A stretch of 64,000 nucleotides of DNA from Capillidium heterosporum (Eukaryota > Entomophthoromycota > Entomophthoromycetes > Entomophthorales > Capillidiaceae): NCBI GenBank assembly GCA_016630905.1, contig WBMQ01000001.1:1240001-1304000 (forward strand), in the 5' to 3' direction. This document shows, in pieces, positions 35,744 through 47,955 of the stretch. The position numbers and the translations under genes are program-made. Under the pieces are notes generated by a model, which saw only the letters and a program-made list of their open reading frames with translations, had not been told where the DNA came from and did no database searches. Position 1 is the stretch's first letter. Each line of letters begins with the position of its first letter.

Positions 35744-37279
35744 ATTGTTCTTATTGCTCTTATTGCTCTTGTTAATTTGTATACCTTTTTGAAGACGAAC
35801 TGGCTCCTATTTATACTTTTTGATACTGCTTCAAACTCATTTGTCTCGGATACCTTACTTTTAACTAACGATAAACCCAGGTTACCTTGTTACACTATCC
35901 AGTAAACTTCAATGTTTATGATTGTTTTGATATAAAAGTTAGAAGTGACATGCTACTTTCCTGTATCGGTCAGTTTAACTCCGATTGCAATTTCTAATCA
36001 TTACAAGTTTGTTTAACTTTACTTGGAACTTTACAGCCATCATTTTATAATTTAAAGGCACCGAGTAAAGTCAAACAGATGATTTCCAAATTTGGTAGTG
36101 AGGATAAGTTGAAACGTTGAATTGAAAATAGCTTTGACACCCACAACATGAAATCCATCAAAGTCCGATATTTACAGCTAGTCATCTACCATAAGAATGT
36201 TTTACAGAAATCGACACGGACATATGTCCAGCTGTATATGTGTGATATAGAAGAAGCAACAACACTTTAGCCAAAAACTTGTTTTAGGGCCGACCTTTTC
36301 AGGACTTGGAAGCTATCGGCTGAGTACTACGATACTGCTTGAAAATATATACATTTGCAATGCTATCTTGACAAGATAAATGATATCACAGCATTATTGT
36401 ATTGTCTTTACATGTATATTACGATCCAATGTCGCTTCATTGAAAGCCGACAAGCTAAAGATCTTTGGCAGTATACATTGTCGGAGGTGGTTACTCTCAT
36501 AGTTTTCAATGCCGTCGTAAACGCAGCTTTAACTTTCTCACATATATTTATAGCATTGTTACGAACAGATATGGTGTCTAAAATAGTAAGGGTATTTGTA
36601 TATAGGATTCATGCTATTTAAATGAATGCCTTGTCCCGACAAATTGCAACAAAACCCCTTCCCCCGCTATATGTGGACCTATACTATCAGTAAACTAAAA
36701 TTCTCACCTCTAAGAGAATACTTTTTGGATTGTCTCCAAGTAATGAGGCTGTTAGGCTTCCCTACATAAGTACATGCTAGTTGTTGATGATTACCAACAT
36801 CAGCATCGCTCTTCCTCTATTTGTCTCTCAATCTGCATATTCCTCTGCTTGTAAATAAATGATAAACTTCTTACTTGCTTTATATAAATTAGTATGTATT
36901 GGTAATTTTTCTAAGCCTGCCATTGCAGTTTACGCATAGTATAAGCTGCCGTAGCATATAAAAGCCAAGGTGATATAGATTGCTAAGTCTACTGGTAAAC
37001 ATCCAAAACACTCTTGGCTAAATTATAGTTCCAATGTGGTATCAATATTCTTTATAAAATATTTAATACTCTACAATAGAAAGATTTTAGTTGTTGCTAT
37101 TCAAAAGGCAAACATAGCATCCAATCTTGCAATACCAAACTAAAACAGTCCTTAGAAAGTTTTGCTTACCTTTGAAGTTAAGCTATCTATAAAGTGATGT
37201 TGTAAAAACAGTTATATGGCTTCACAATAGGCAAAATAATTTATTTAGACATACTGATACCACGCTCGACATCAAATTC
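35744..37279. other. Spacer between the second and third AKR, left arm
   Basis: The proximal promoter is shared with the first AKR up to about 35990 and then diverges. An 88-codon open frame (36355-36621, +) has one substitution in its right twin (46044-46310, -); I see no family in it and do not call it a gene. Confidence 0.5.
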
Positions 37280-38327
37280 TCAATGGTTATCGACGAGCTT
37301 CATACTTTTCTCAGCAAGGCGCTCCCCTTTGACTCCAATCTGTTTGACGATCTCACGAACTTCATTCTCCTCCTCAGATGACAGCACATGATTAGCCGAA
37401 TCAATGTTCTCTTCCAAATACTTGAGACGTTTGGTGCCGGGGATAGGGATAAAGTCGTCGCCCTGTGCCAATACCCAACTTAAGCAGATCTGAGACGCCT
37501 TGACTCCCTTCTTGGTGGCCAACTCTTCCAGCTTGTGGACGAGTTGAACGTTGTGGTCGGCATTCTCCCCAATCAATCGTGGGAACCATGACTTACGGCT
37601 GTCGGTATCAGAAATAGTCTTGAGATCCAGCTTTCCAGTCAAAAACCCTCTACCTAAGGGGGAGTAAGCTATGATGGCAACACCCAACTCTCTACAGGCA
37701 TCTAAAAGTCCATTGTGTTCGATGGAAGTTTCCCAAGGGCTGTACTCGATCTGTACAGCTGCGATAGGATGGACTTTATAAGCTCGGCGTAAAGTTTCGG
37801 CGCTACATTCGCTAAGTCCCAGATACTTGATCTTACCCTGCCGTACCAATTCTGCCATAGCACCTACCGTCTCCTCAATAGGTGTCTTTGGATCGACGCG
37901 ATGCTGGTAGTACAAGTCAATGTAGTTGATTCCCAAACGATCTAAACTGGCTTGGCAGCACTCTAATACGTACTGGCGGTCCCCACGCACTTCCATAGTC
38001 TGGGTCTCGGCGTCAAACTTGATGGCGAACTTGGTACATAAGAAGACCTCTGACCTACGTTCCTTCAAGACTTGAGCTAAGAGTTTCTCATTCTCTCCAG
38101 CGCCGTAAACATCCTAAAGAGTAAATATTAAAATTTTGTAATTTACTAAATAACATTACTGATGTATCCCAAAAAGTACAACCCAAGTCGATGGCTCGAT
38201 TGAGTACCTTCAAAGACTCTGCATCGTTCTTTTCACCATAGAGGAAGCTCATACCCATACAACCTAATCCAATACTGGATACCTCGGGCCCATTTCTTCC
38301 AAGTTTTCTTAGTGATAGTTTGCTCAT
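37280..38327 (-). CDS. Aldo-keto reductase, YakC-like (left inner copy)
   Basis: Two exons (38327-38160, 38113-37280) give 333 aa. It is the most divergent paralogue: [35 protein letters not shown], and a C-terminus [12 protein letters not shown] instead of [11 protein letters not shown]. The tetrad residues are present; exon 1 ends DTS instead of DTA. The intron (donor GTAATG) is unrelated to the introns of the other five copies. Exon 2 is practically identical to that of the right inner copy but exon 1 is not. Confidence 0.92.
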
Positions 38328-39898
38328 ATTTTGTATATTTGGATTACATTTTTGCTAGCGAATCGATTGCTATTTATATTTTTACGGCCATTTTGAACTT
38401 TGTCTAACTCCGACATCTCAATCTTAACTAACAATAAAAACAAGTTATCTAGCAACGTTATCCATTAAATTAAAGTGTTTAGAGTTGCTTTGATATAGAA
38501 ATAGGAGTTACGTTACGTTCTTTTCCGTATCGGCTACCTAAACTCCGATTGCAATTCTGTTCTAAATCTATTGCAACTCTACACTATTCTCTTTGTAAAG
38601 ATTCATTAGATAATTTCCAAACAAATTAGTAGTGAAGTTGATCATAAGGATACTTTATTACACCAACTTCAAATATAGGTTCAACATCCACCATATGGGA
38701 CTCAGCAAAGTCCGAAATCTAAAGTACTATATCTATCAGTTAGGAAAACCCTGTTCACATGGGTATGGCAATGTGCCCAAGTGTCTATAAATGACATGCA
38801 AAGAATAGCAGTGTCTTCGTTAAAAGATTTAACCTAAGACCGACCTTTCAAAACTTTTAAACTACATAGTGTACATTAAGTGGCACTAAAAGTACGTTTA
38901 TTGAACACTACTTCGAATATACTAAAGATATATATGCTAATTTTTAACAGTTTCATCACTACAATTTAAATACAATATATGATATTATAGTATTATAAAC
39001 TCTTTATAGCACCGTTTGTTGTAACTATTGGCACACACACAGAATACCCATTGATTGAATTCCTAATCCTGGTGTAGTACAAATAATCTCTATAAAAGAT
39101 TACCACTTTATAATGATAAGTTAATTCTCAACAACATTCTATAATATTTCCTAGCCATTTAAGTAGTCTAACTTTTATACATTTTATATTTAACCTGTGG
39201 CAATAGTTAATTGTCCCATTTTTGACTTGATATTGATGCCTCTAACTTGATAAATCTGTTGAGATTTGAGATCGATATACCAATCGCTTTGGGTAGGCAA
39301 AATTTACCTTGAAAGATAAAAATAGATAGGATACTATGTATGTTTGAATTCCTATATTTCTAATGTATATTTTATTGCTGCCAGTATAAGTTCAAAAACT
39401 TGCAAAAGGTATACAAAAGCTTGATGCTATTAAAAGTTAACCACAGTACAGTTTATTACTATAACAGCTCTGTAAAGATAGACAAATTGAAAGTAAACCT
39501 ACAAGAGAATATGTATGATATAAATGTACTCCAAGTAAATGAAGTGGTGTACACAACTAGTATACAAGAGAACTTATTTCTCCCTAGCCAATCCAAATAC
39601 ATTTTCCTTCCATATATGGTATCTATTTCGACCAGATGCACCAGTAACATCAAATTTAGGAGGTTAGCTTGAAGAATTTCTACAGCACTTTTAGATTTTT
39701 CAGTAAACAACCATCTTCAACCAATGGGATGCTGACAATTTTGCGGTTGGCGGTAGAAAATAAAAAACGTATTTAACCACTAAATTTCAACCGACTTTAT
39801 AAAGGACATAAATATCGACCCAAAGACTACAAAAGTAAATAAACTTAAAGCTTTGTTGCTTGGCTAAGTACGAGAATCAGAAACGGAAGAATATCAGC
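38328..39898. other. Single-copy spacer edge, upstream of FAD synthase
   Basis: Contains the promoter of the left inner AKR, the second 428-bp direct repeat, and AT-rich DNA up to the FAD synthase start. A 90-codon frame at 39400-39672 is not supported by any motif. Confidence 0.5.
38556..38983. repeat. 428-bp direct repeat, copy 2
   Basis: Matches 29838-30265 in the same orientation with few differences. The right inner AKR has no such sequence upstream, so this copy belongs to the single-copy side of the palindrome. Confidence 0.9.
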
Positions 39899-40728
39899 AT
39901 GGTCAATTTAAATTACGAGTATCAGAGGGTCTATCAATTAGCTAACTCCAACCATCCTTTGGCCGACAAGTTAAAGATAAGTTTAAGTATAATTGAACAG
40001 GCATTTTTAGATTTTGGGTAAGTCATCTATTTAATACATTCCATTTAATTCAATCTAACATCTATTTTTACCCAACAGTATCGATTCTGTAACTCTAAGT
40101 TTCAACGGAGGTAAAGATTGTACGGTTCTACTACACCTATTCCAAGCCGTAAAAGCCAAACTCAGCATCAACGAGGAAGATGAGATAGTGATGGACCCTA
40201 GCGTAACCTTGTATGTGCGATCACAGAACCCCTTCCCCGAGATTGACAGTTTCGTAAAACTTATGGCAGAGGCCTACGATGTCGACGTCTTTACTACATC
40301 AAGCTCGATGCGTCAAGGCTTACAGCAGTTCTTGGACAACTACCCCAAGATAACCGCCATTTTGATTGGTACTAGACGAACTGACCCTTTCTCAGAGAAC
40401 TTACAGCCTTTCGATATGACGACGGAAGGTTGGCCTAAGCTTATGCGTGTACATCCCATCCTAGATTGGAATTACAGCGATATCTGGTCCTTTTTGTTAG
40501 AATTGGATGTGCCTTACTGTCCACTTTATGATCGAGGGTAAGTTTTTATTAATTGGATTTTTGTTAAGGATATATTTTTGTAGATATACCTCACTTGGTG
40601 ATCAGAATAACACCAAGCCTAATCCACTGTTGAAAAATAAGACGACCAATTACGGCTACGACCCTGCTTACAAACTTGAAGATGGAACTATGGAACGATG
40701 CGGTAGGGCTAAAAAGTCATTGAATTGA
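39899..40728 (+). CDS. FAD1: FAD synthase (FMN adenylyltransferase), fungal PAPS-reductase-type
   Basis: Three exons (39899-40017, 40079-40537, 40584-40728) give about 240 aa. The enzyme adenylates FMN with ATP to make FAD. The PAPS-reductase-like fold is clear: ATP loop [15 protein letters not shown] spanning the first junction, [15 protein letters not shown], the [12 protein letters not shown] flavin motif, [13 protein letters not shown], and [16 protein letters not shown] across the second junction. No molybdopterin-binding domain is fused to it, unlike the animal enzyme. It lies in the single-copy spacer between the palindrome arms. Confidence 0.93.
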
Positions 40729-41443
40729 TCTCATCGTAATTAGAATCTTAAATGATGCATCTAGTTAGGTAAAGGTGTTGTACAGTTGAGGATGGATATT
40801 TTTTAATTTTGTAGGCAACATATTCAGATGTAGTAGTTGACTAAACCAACTTATATAATAAATTTAGTTACTTTAGTTTTAAAATTTGGTCGGAGGGTAC
40901 ATTTAAAACGGCTAATTATAATTTAGCTTACAATGTTTATGTTTTCAGTACTTTAAATTATTTTTGTATATACTGAAGGATCCTATGATACAGTTATACA
41001 GTAGTTGATTGTGGTATTAAATGAAAGTTTAAAGAGATTAGGTCTAAGTAACCATCCTAAGTTGTTAGATTGCAAACTAAAACTATGCTTTGGAAAGCGA
41101 TGTTTTCAAAGCAAAGACAGGTTGGGGCCTAAATAATAAGCCTATCGAATAGATAAATGAAGGATGAGTTGACTTTAAATCTCAATTAAAGGGATCATAG
41201 CTATATAAACCTAGAATTAATGGAATTTATGAAAGAACTATAGCTGTATTAGCCTATCCTTTATCCAATATATTGATGTCAATTCCTATTTCAAAATGGT
41301 TACTATTCTCTTAGTCCTGAAATACTACAAGCCTTCAAAAAGAACAGTGTATATTTACATGTAAAAGTATCCCAAACTACTCTAGTTCTCCGGATAACAG
41401 GGTGTGATTGAGAGCATATCGACAGTAAAAAAGAGCAAAAGAA
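40729..41443. other. Intergenic
   Basis: AT-rich 3' flank of FAD1 and of the tRNA on the opposite strand; a T-run terminator of the tRNA is at 41427-41432 (As on this strand). Confidence 0.55.
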
Positions 41444-41515
41444 GGGCTCGACTGGGAATCGAACCCAGGACCTCTCCCACCCTAAGGGAGAATTATACCA
41501 CTAAACCATCGAGCC
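41444..41515 (-). tRNA. tRNA-Pro(AGG)
   Basis: 72 nt, no intron. The acceptor GGCTCGA pairs with TCGAGCC. The anticodon stem CTCCC/GGGAG encloses the loop TTAGGGT, giving anticodon AGG. The T-loop is GGTTCGATTCC. It differs at many positions from the two UGG copies that close the palindrome and sits close to its centre of symmetry (about 41328). Confidence 0.95.
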
Positions 41516-41850
41516 AAATTGATTCAAGTCAATCCGTTGACAACTTTTTTTTGGTAGCTATATAAAACTATTAATTTGTCTCAAAGCCAAATGGAGGCAC
41601 TGCTTTGTAATTTGTCCCGCATATCGGCTAGTTGCATACTTAATCTTACTCTCCATCTTATGTATATATCCAATTCTAAAAAACCTGTTTAGCTATACAT
41701 TAGATTTTCCATAATTTTGAATGTAAGGTGCTTTGGTTCTTTATCCATTTGTATAATTTTGTCCGTGATTTACTCTATGACGATTACTTTCATTATTAAT
41801 TTTGGGATTTGATACTTTTACTTTACTAATTCAGATTGCAAAATTAATTT
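41516..41850. other. Intergenic tRNA-dynamitin
   Basis: No gene seen; the dynamitin promoter must be here. Confidence 0.55.
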
Positions 41851-43168
41851 ATGGTATAGCAAAGAAAATAAATCAAAAGCTTACATGTAATTTAGGAGAA
41901 CACAGTAGAGGTTTATGAAACTAGTGAAGGAAGAGTTCCCGATACCGAGCTCGTAAATCAACATCTATACTTATTTTTATTAAAGCTTGATAGGAAACTT
42001 TCACCGAAGAAGCCTCCAACCTAGCTAGTGCAACTAAGGCGGAAAAACTATACGAATCGCGAGGTACTCTTCTTTTACATACCTAAACTAACTTTTAAGG
42101 GTACCACCCATTTGATAAATCTGGCACCAGCTTGAAGGAGAGTAAAAAGCAACGTTTAACTAGATTGACTTTTGAATTGAAGGTCTTAGAGCAAGCAATC
42201 GTAAATTTGAAGTTTTAAATTTCAATCTTAATCTTAATTTTTAAGTTGGAAGATGAAGATAGCGTCGAACTTCAACCGCTCGTAGATGAGTTCCATAAGA
42301 AGTTGGAGAAGCTGAACTCGAAAATCTCCAAAAATGCGGTTACTAGCACTGCTTTAAACAAGTTGGATAGAAGTTGTAAACTTCTGAACGGAGAAACGAA
42401 ACCAACTGAGCTCCTGTTCTTCCAACCTCCTAGTTTAGCTTTGAAGAAGGTACCTTTCTACTATTTTACCTAGCTTAAGCTTTAAATTTTTAGGATCAAG
42501 TACGCAGCTTCCATCTAGAAACGCGTATAGGTAATCTAGAATCCATTTTATCGGAAACCTCCCACACCAAAAATCTAGTAAGTTTCTAACCTCAATTTAA
42601 AATGACTCAACTTTTATCAGCCTGGACAACAACTTCTTGGTGATAACCTGCTCAAGCTACAACCATTACTCTCCATCTTGGGTGATGTCAACATCCTTGA
42701 TCAATTTCTGTTTAAAATCAAAAAACTGAACTCAGAGTTGGATCAGCTTACTCTGCTTCAGAATCAGATCAATGCCAGTGATCATGACCTCTACGACATA
42801 AGTGGTTGGAGCCAGCAGATCGATACAGTATTGGAACTTACCAAGACAGTACCCGGCACCATGAACAAGGTGCCAGCTTTGATAAATAGAGTCAAGAGCT
42901 TAGGTCCTTTCCACAACCAAGCCATGCAGTTCGTCAAGGATATCAAGGTCGTCAACGAGCTTATCGGGAAGGCTTTGGAGCAAGCTAGAAGCAACCAGCA
43001 AGTGGTCAAACAGGTATATTTAATCTAGTTTTAAGTAGCATTTGTCTAATTCTTCATTTTTAGTTGACGCAATCAGTGAAAGTTAATAGTAATACGTTGG
43101 ATAGCTCCATTGCAGAGTTGATGGGTGATATCCAGAAACTGGAAGCTCGACTAAATATGTTAAAATAA
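41851..43168 (+). CDS. DCTN2: Dynactin subunit 2 (dynamitin) with an ATG-only first exon
   Basis: Eight exons (41851-41853, 41896-41952, 41994-42063, 42100-42200, 42246-42449, 42494-42577, 42621-43013, 43064-43168) give about 338 aa. Dynamitin forms the shoulder of dynactin, the dynein activator. The N-terminus EVYETSEG matches the conserved VYETSD of the family. GYHPFDKSG and then ESKKQRLTRLTFELKVLEQAI match the KxQRL..EV.EL region, and long coiled coils follow to the end. Exon 2 is preceded in frame by a stop and contains no ATG. The only consistent start is ATG at 41851, followed directly by GTATAG, a 42-nt intron and TTTAG. The same donor hexamer GTATAG is used in MLH1. The gene is single-copy between the palindrome arms. 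Confidence 0.82.
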
Positions 43169-44340
43169 ATTTTTTATAGTTGCAGTGTTTTTAAAGCATA
43201 TTGGGATAAAAGCAATAATATATGTATTGGTAAATATAGGACCTCAATATTACTAGGCATCCTAATGATTTCTATCTTTAGAGTAAATTTTACCTGCCTG
43301 TAATGATAGCTACATCAGATTTAAACTTTAGTAAAATATTTTTTGGTTAAAGATATCGATATCAAATCAAAGATAACCTGGTTAACTATACTATTGCTAT
43401 AATAAATCAAAATGTGTGCAAAATCCGATTACCAATATCATTTGAAAAGCTTGTAGATAAAATTGATGCCACACCAGGATCAAGAACCCAGCTAACTGTA
43501 ATTCAGATATGTGTCAGTAGATCTAGTTAGTGATGCTGTTGAGACTTTACATCATTATAATATGTCAAACTATATACAAGCCACAATAGTAACGCTACTT
43601 AAATAATATTTCACGGATATATTCTATATTTTAGTGTGGATATGGTACACTATCGAGAGTTTATAAGCCTTGAAAGGAGTCTTAGAACAAGTATTCTAAT
43701 AAAGGTGTAGTTACCTCCTCCATACTATCTATAAACAGGTAAACACATGACTTTACCAGATTATTTAGAATTTTCCTAACTAATAGGTAGTCCACTATAA
43801 ATACCAAGTTCTAATGAACCCTATACGGTGGGTATTGAAGCCACGCTTAATCTAGCGTCCCAAACTATCCCTACTATCAGAGTTTAGATTCCGGAGTTTT
43901 AAGTTTGCACCGAGAAATACCTTAGTTTTATAATATTCTAGCTTTAAAAATAAAATATGTCTATCTAGACGAAATATAGTATAATTACCCCGGGTTTTTA
44001 ATAAAGTTTTTAAATATGGTTACAAATATACTATTAAATTTAACAGATGTAGGTTTTATACTCAAAAAATAATATGAAAAAGACAGCTAAAATAAGCAGA
44101 TTTCAAACTGGAATCAGGAGTTTGACTGCTTGATGTAGAAACTAAAGTATCACACATCTAGCTTCATACAAAAACAATCCTAGATTTTCAAATTTAGTGG
44201 ACAATGTAATCAGCTATTCTAGTTTGATCATTGATTAGGATGATAAGTTGTTGGAGATAAACAAGATTTTAAAATGTCAGCAAAAAATATAAATAAGAGC
44301 CAGCTTTCCACCTAAGAGCCCTAAAGTAAATAAGAGAAGT
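43169..44340. other. Intergenic, upstream of the right inner AKR
   Basis: AT-rich, no gene seen. Close to 44341 there is a TATAAATAAGAGCCAGC string resembling the core promoter of the outer and middle AKRs, although the remaining upstream DNA is unrelated to theirs. Confidence 0.5.
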
Positions 44341-45385
44341 ATGAGCAAACTACCACTAAGAAAACTTGGAAGAAATGGGCCCGAGGTATCCAATATTGGA
44401 TTAGGCTGTATGGGTATGAGCTTTTCCTATGGTGAAAAGAACGACGAAGAGAGCTTAAAGGTCTTAAACCGAGCCATTGATTTAGGTTGCACCTTTTGGG
44501 ACACAGCGGTAAGGCATGTTTTAGATATTGGTTTCTAACCTCAAATTGTAGGACGTTTACGGCGCTGGAGAGAATGAGAAACTCTTAGCTCAAGTCTTGA
44601 AGGAACGTAGGTCAGAGGTCTTCTTATGTACCAAGTTCGCCATCAAGTTTGACGCCGAGACCCAGACTATGGAAGTGCGTGGGGACCGCCAGTACGTATT
44701 AGAGTGCTGCCAAGCCAGTTTAGATCGTTTGGGAATCAACTACATTGACTTGTACTACCAGCATCGCGTCGATCCAAAGACACCTATTGAGGAGACGGTA
44801 GGTGCTATGGCAGAATTGGTACGGCAGGGTAAGATCAAGTATCTGGGACTTAGCGAATGTAGCGCCGAAACTTTACGCCGAGCTTATAAAGTCCATCCTA
44901 TCGCAGCTGTACAGATCGAGTACAGCCCTTGGGAAACCTCCATCGAACACAATGGACTTTTAGATGCCTGTAGAGAGTTGGGTGTTGCCATCATAGCTTA
45001 CTCCCCCTTAGGTAGAGGGTTTTTGACTGGAAAGCTGGATCTCAAGACTATTTCTGATACCGACAGCCGTAAGTCATGGTTCCCACGATTGATTGGGGAG
45101 AATGCCGACCACAACGTTCAACTCGTCCACAAGCTGGAAGAGTTGGCCACCAAGAAGGGAATCAAGGCGTCTCAGATCTGCTTAAGTTGGGTATTGGCAC
45201 AGGGCGACGACTTTATCCCTATCCCCGGCACCAAACGTCTCAAGTATTTGGAAGAGAACATTGATTCGGCTAATCATGTGCTGTCATCTGAGGAGGAGAA
45301 TGAAGTTCGTGAGATCGTCAAACAGATTGGAGTCAAAGGGGAGCGCCTTGCTGAGAAAAGTATGAAGCTCGTCGATAACCATTGA
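44341..45385 (+). CDS. Aldo-keto reductase, YakC-like (right inner copy, chimeric)
   Basis: Two exons (44341-44508, 44552-45385) give 333 aa with an intact tetrad. Exon 2 is nearly identical to that of the left inner copy (one visible change, KKGIKAS for KKGVKAS). Exon 1 ([21 protein letters not shown]) and the GTAAGGCATGTTTTAG intron are those of the outer/middle type. The switch coincides with the inner limit of the inverted repeat. This suggests that recombination between AKR paralogues created this junction. Confidence 0.92.
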
Positions 45386-46912
45386 GAATTTGATGTCGAG
45401 CGTGGTATCAGTATGTCTAAATAAATTATTTTGCCTATTGTGAAGCCATATAACTGTTTTTACAACATCACTTTATAGATAGCTTAACTTCAAAGGTAAG
45501 CAAAACTTTCTAAGGACTGTTTTAGTTTGGTATTGCAAGATTGGATGCTATGTTTGCCTTTTGAATAGCAACAACTAAAATCTTTCTATTGTAGAGTATT
45601 AAATATTTTATAAAGAATATTGATACCACATTGGAACTATAATTTAGCCAAGAGTGTTTTGGATGTTTACCAGTAGACTTAGCAATCTATATCACCTTGG
45701 CTTTTATATGCTACGGCAGCTTATACTATGTGTAAACTGCAATGGCAGGCTTAGAAAAATTACCAATACATACTAACTTATATAAAGCAAGTAAGAAGTT
45801 TATCATTTATTTACAAGCAGAGGAATATGCAGATTGAGAGACAAATAGAGGAAGAGCGATGCTGATGTTGGTAATCATCAACAACTAGCATGTACTTATG
45901 TAGGGAAGCCTAACAGCCTCATTACTTGGAGACAATCCAAAAAGTATTCTCTTAGAGGTGAGAATTTTAGTTTACTGATAGTATAGGTCCACATATAGCG
46001 GGGGAAGGGGTTTTGTTGCAATTTGTCGGGACAAGGCATTCATTTAAATAGCATGAATCCTATATACAAATACCCTTACTATTTTAGACACCATATCAGT
46101 TCGTAACAATGCTATAAATATATGTGAGAAAGTTAAAGCTACGTTTACGACGGCATTGAAAACTATGAGAGTAACCACCTCCGATAATGTATACTGCCAA
46201 AGATCTTTAGCTTGTCGGCTTTCAATGAAGCGACATTGGATCGTAATATACATGTAAAGACAATACAATAATGCTGTGATATCATTTATCTTGTCAAGAT
46301 AGCATTGCAAATGTATATATTTTCAAGCAGTATCGTAGTACTCAGCCGATAGCTTCCAAGTCCTGAAAAGGTCGGCCCTAAAACAAGTTTTTGGCTAAAG
46401 TGTTGTTGCTTCTTCTATATCACACATATACAGCTGGACATATGTCCGTGTCGATTTCTGTAAAACATTCTTATGGTAGATGACTAGCTGTAAATATCGG
46501 ACTTTGATGGATTTCATGTTGTGGGTGTCAAAGCTATTTTCAATTCAACGTTTCAACTTATCCTCACTACCAAATTTGGAAATCATCTGTTTGACTTTAC
46601 TCGGTGCCTTTAAATTATAAAATGATGGCTGTAAAGTTCCAAGTAAAGTTAAACAAACTTGTAATGATTAGAAATTGCAATCGGAGTTAAACTGACCGAT
46701 ACAGGAAAGTAGCATGTTACTTCTAACTTTTATATCAAAACAATCATAAACATTGAAGTTTACTGGATAGTGTAACAAGGTAACCTGGGTTTATCGTTAG
46801 TTAAAAGTAAGGTGTCCGAGACAAATGAGTTTGAAGCAGTATCAAAAAGTATAAATAGGAGCCAGTTCGTCTTCAAAAAGGTATACAAATTAACAAGAGC
46901 AATAAGAACAAT
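45386..46912. other. Spacer between the third and second AKR, right arm
   Basis: Mirror of the left spacer; no supported gene. Confidence 0.5.
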
Positions 46913-47955
46913 ATGAGCAAACTACCATTGAGAAAACTTGGAAAGAATGGACCCGAAGTATCCAGTATTGGATTAGGTTGTATGGGTATGAGTTTCCTCT
47001 ACGGCGAGAAGAACGATGAAGAGAGCTTAAAGGTCTTAAACCGGGCCATCGACTTAGGCTGCACCTTTTGGGACACAGCGGTAAGGCATGTTTTAGATAT
47101 TAAGTTTCTAATCTCAAATTGTAGGACGTTTACGGTGCTGGCGAGAATGAGAAACTCTTAGCCCAGGTCTTGAAGGAACGTAGATCGGAGATTTTCCTAG
47201 GTACCAAGTTCTCCCTCAAGTTTGACCCTAAAACCGAGGTGATGAACATCCGTGGAGATCGCCAGTACGTCTTGGATAGCTGCCAGGAGAGTTTGGATCG
47301 TTTGGGGATCGACTACATCGATCTGTACTACCAACACCGAGTTGATCCAAAGACACCTATTGAGGAGACAGTAAGTGCTATGGCCGAACTAGTAAAGCAG
47401 GGTAAAGTCAAGTACCTAGGACTCTCCGAATGTAGTGCCGAAACCTTACGCCGAGCCTATAAAGTTCACCCCATTGCAGCTTTACAGGTCGAGTACAGTC
47501 CTTGGGAAACCTCCATCGAACGCAATGGACTTTTAGATGCCTGTAGGGAACTAGGTGTCGCCATCATCCCTTACTCTCCACTTGGCAGAGGATTCCTAAC
47601 CGGAAAACTGGATCTCAAGACTATTTCTGATACCGACAGCCGTAAGTCATGGTTCCCACGGTTGATTGGAGAGAATGCCGACCACAACGCACAGCTTGTC
47701 CACAAGTTAGAAGAGCTGGCTACCAAGAAAGGAGTCAAGGCATCTCAGATTTGTCTAAGCTGGGTTCTAGCCCAGGGTGACGACTTCATCCCTATCCCCG
47801 GCACCAAACGTCTCAAGTACCTGGAGGAGAACATTGCCTCAGCCAGCTATGTGCTGTCGCCCGAAGAGGAGAATGAAGTCCGAGAGATCGTCAAGCAGAT
47901 TGGTGTCAAAGGTGAACGCTACTTCGAGAAGCATCTGAAGGATGTCAATATCTAA
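46913..47955 (+). CDS. Aldo-keto reductase, YakC-like (right middle copy)
   Basis: Two exons (46913-47080, 47125-47955) give 332 aa. Twin of the left middle copy, with the same [15 protein letters not shown] patch and GDDFIP in place of GEDFIP. Its promoter has one 9-bp AGCAATAAG unit fewer than the left twin. Confidence 0.93.

Larger units (their letters stand above)
27846..38113. repeat. Left arm of a ~10.26 kb inverted duplication
   Basis: Every landmark (tRNA, three AKR genes, MULE remnant, spacers) recurs in reverse order at 44552-54811. Coordinates of matching features sum to 82656-82658 in the outer part and to 82665 inside a 9-bp indel. Small indels and scattered base differences distinguish the arms. 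Confidence 0.95.

Noticed and set aside
36355-36621. 88-aa ORF with membrane-like stretches in the AKR spacer, mirrored at 46044-46310
   Set aside because: Presence in both arms only reflects the duplication; no family match and no start context.
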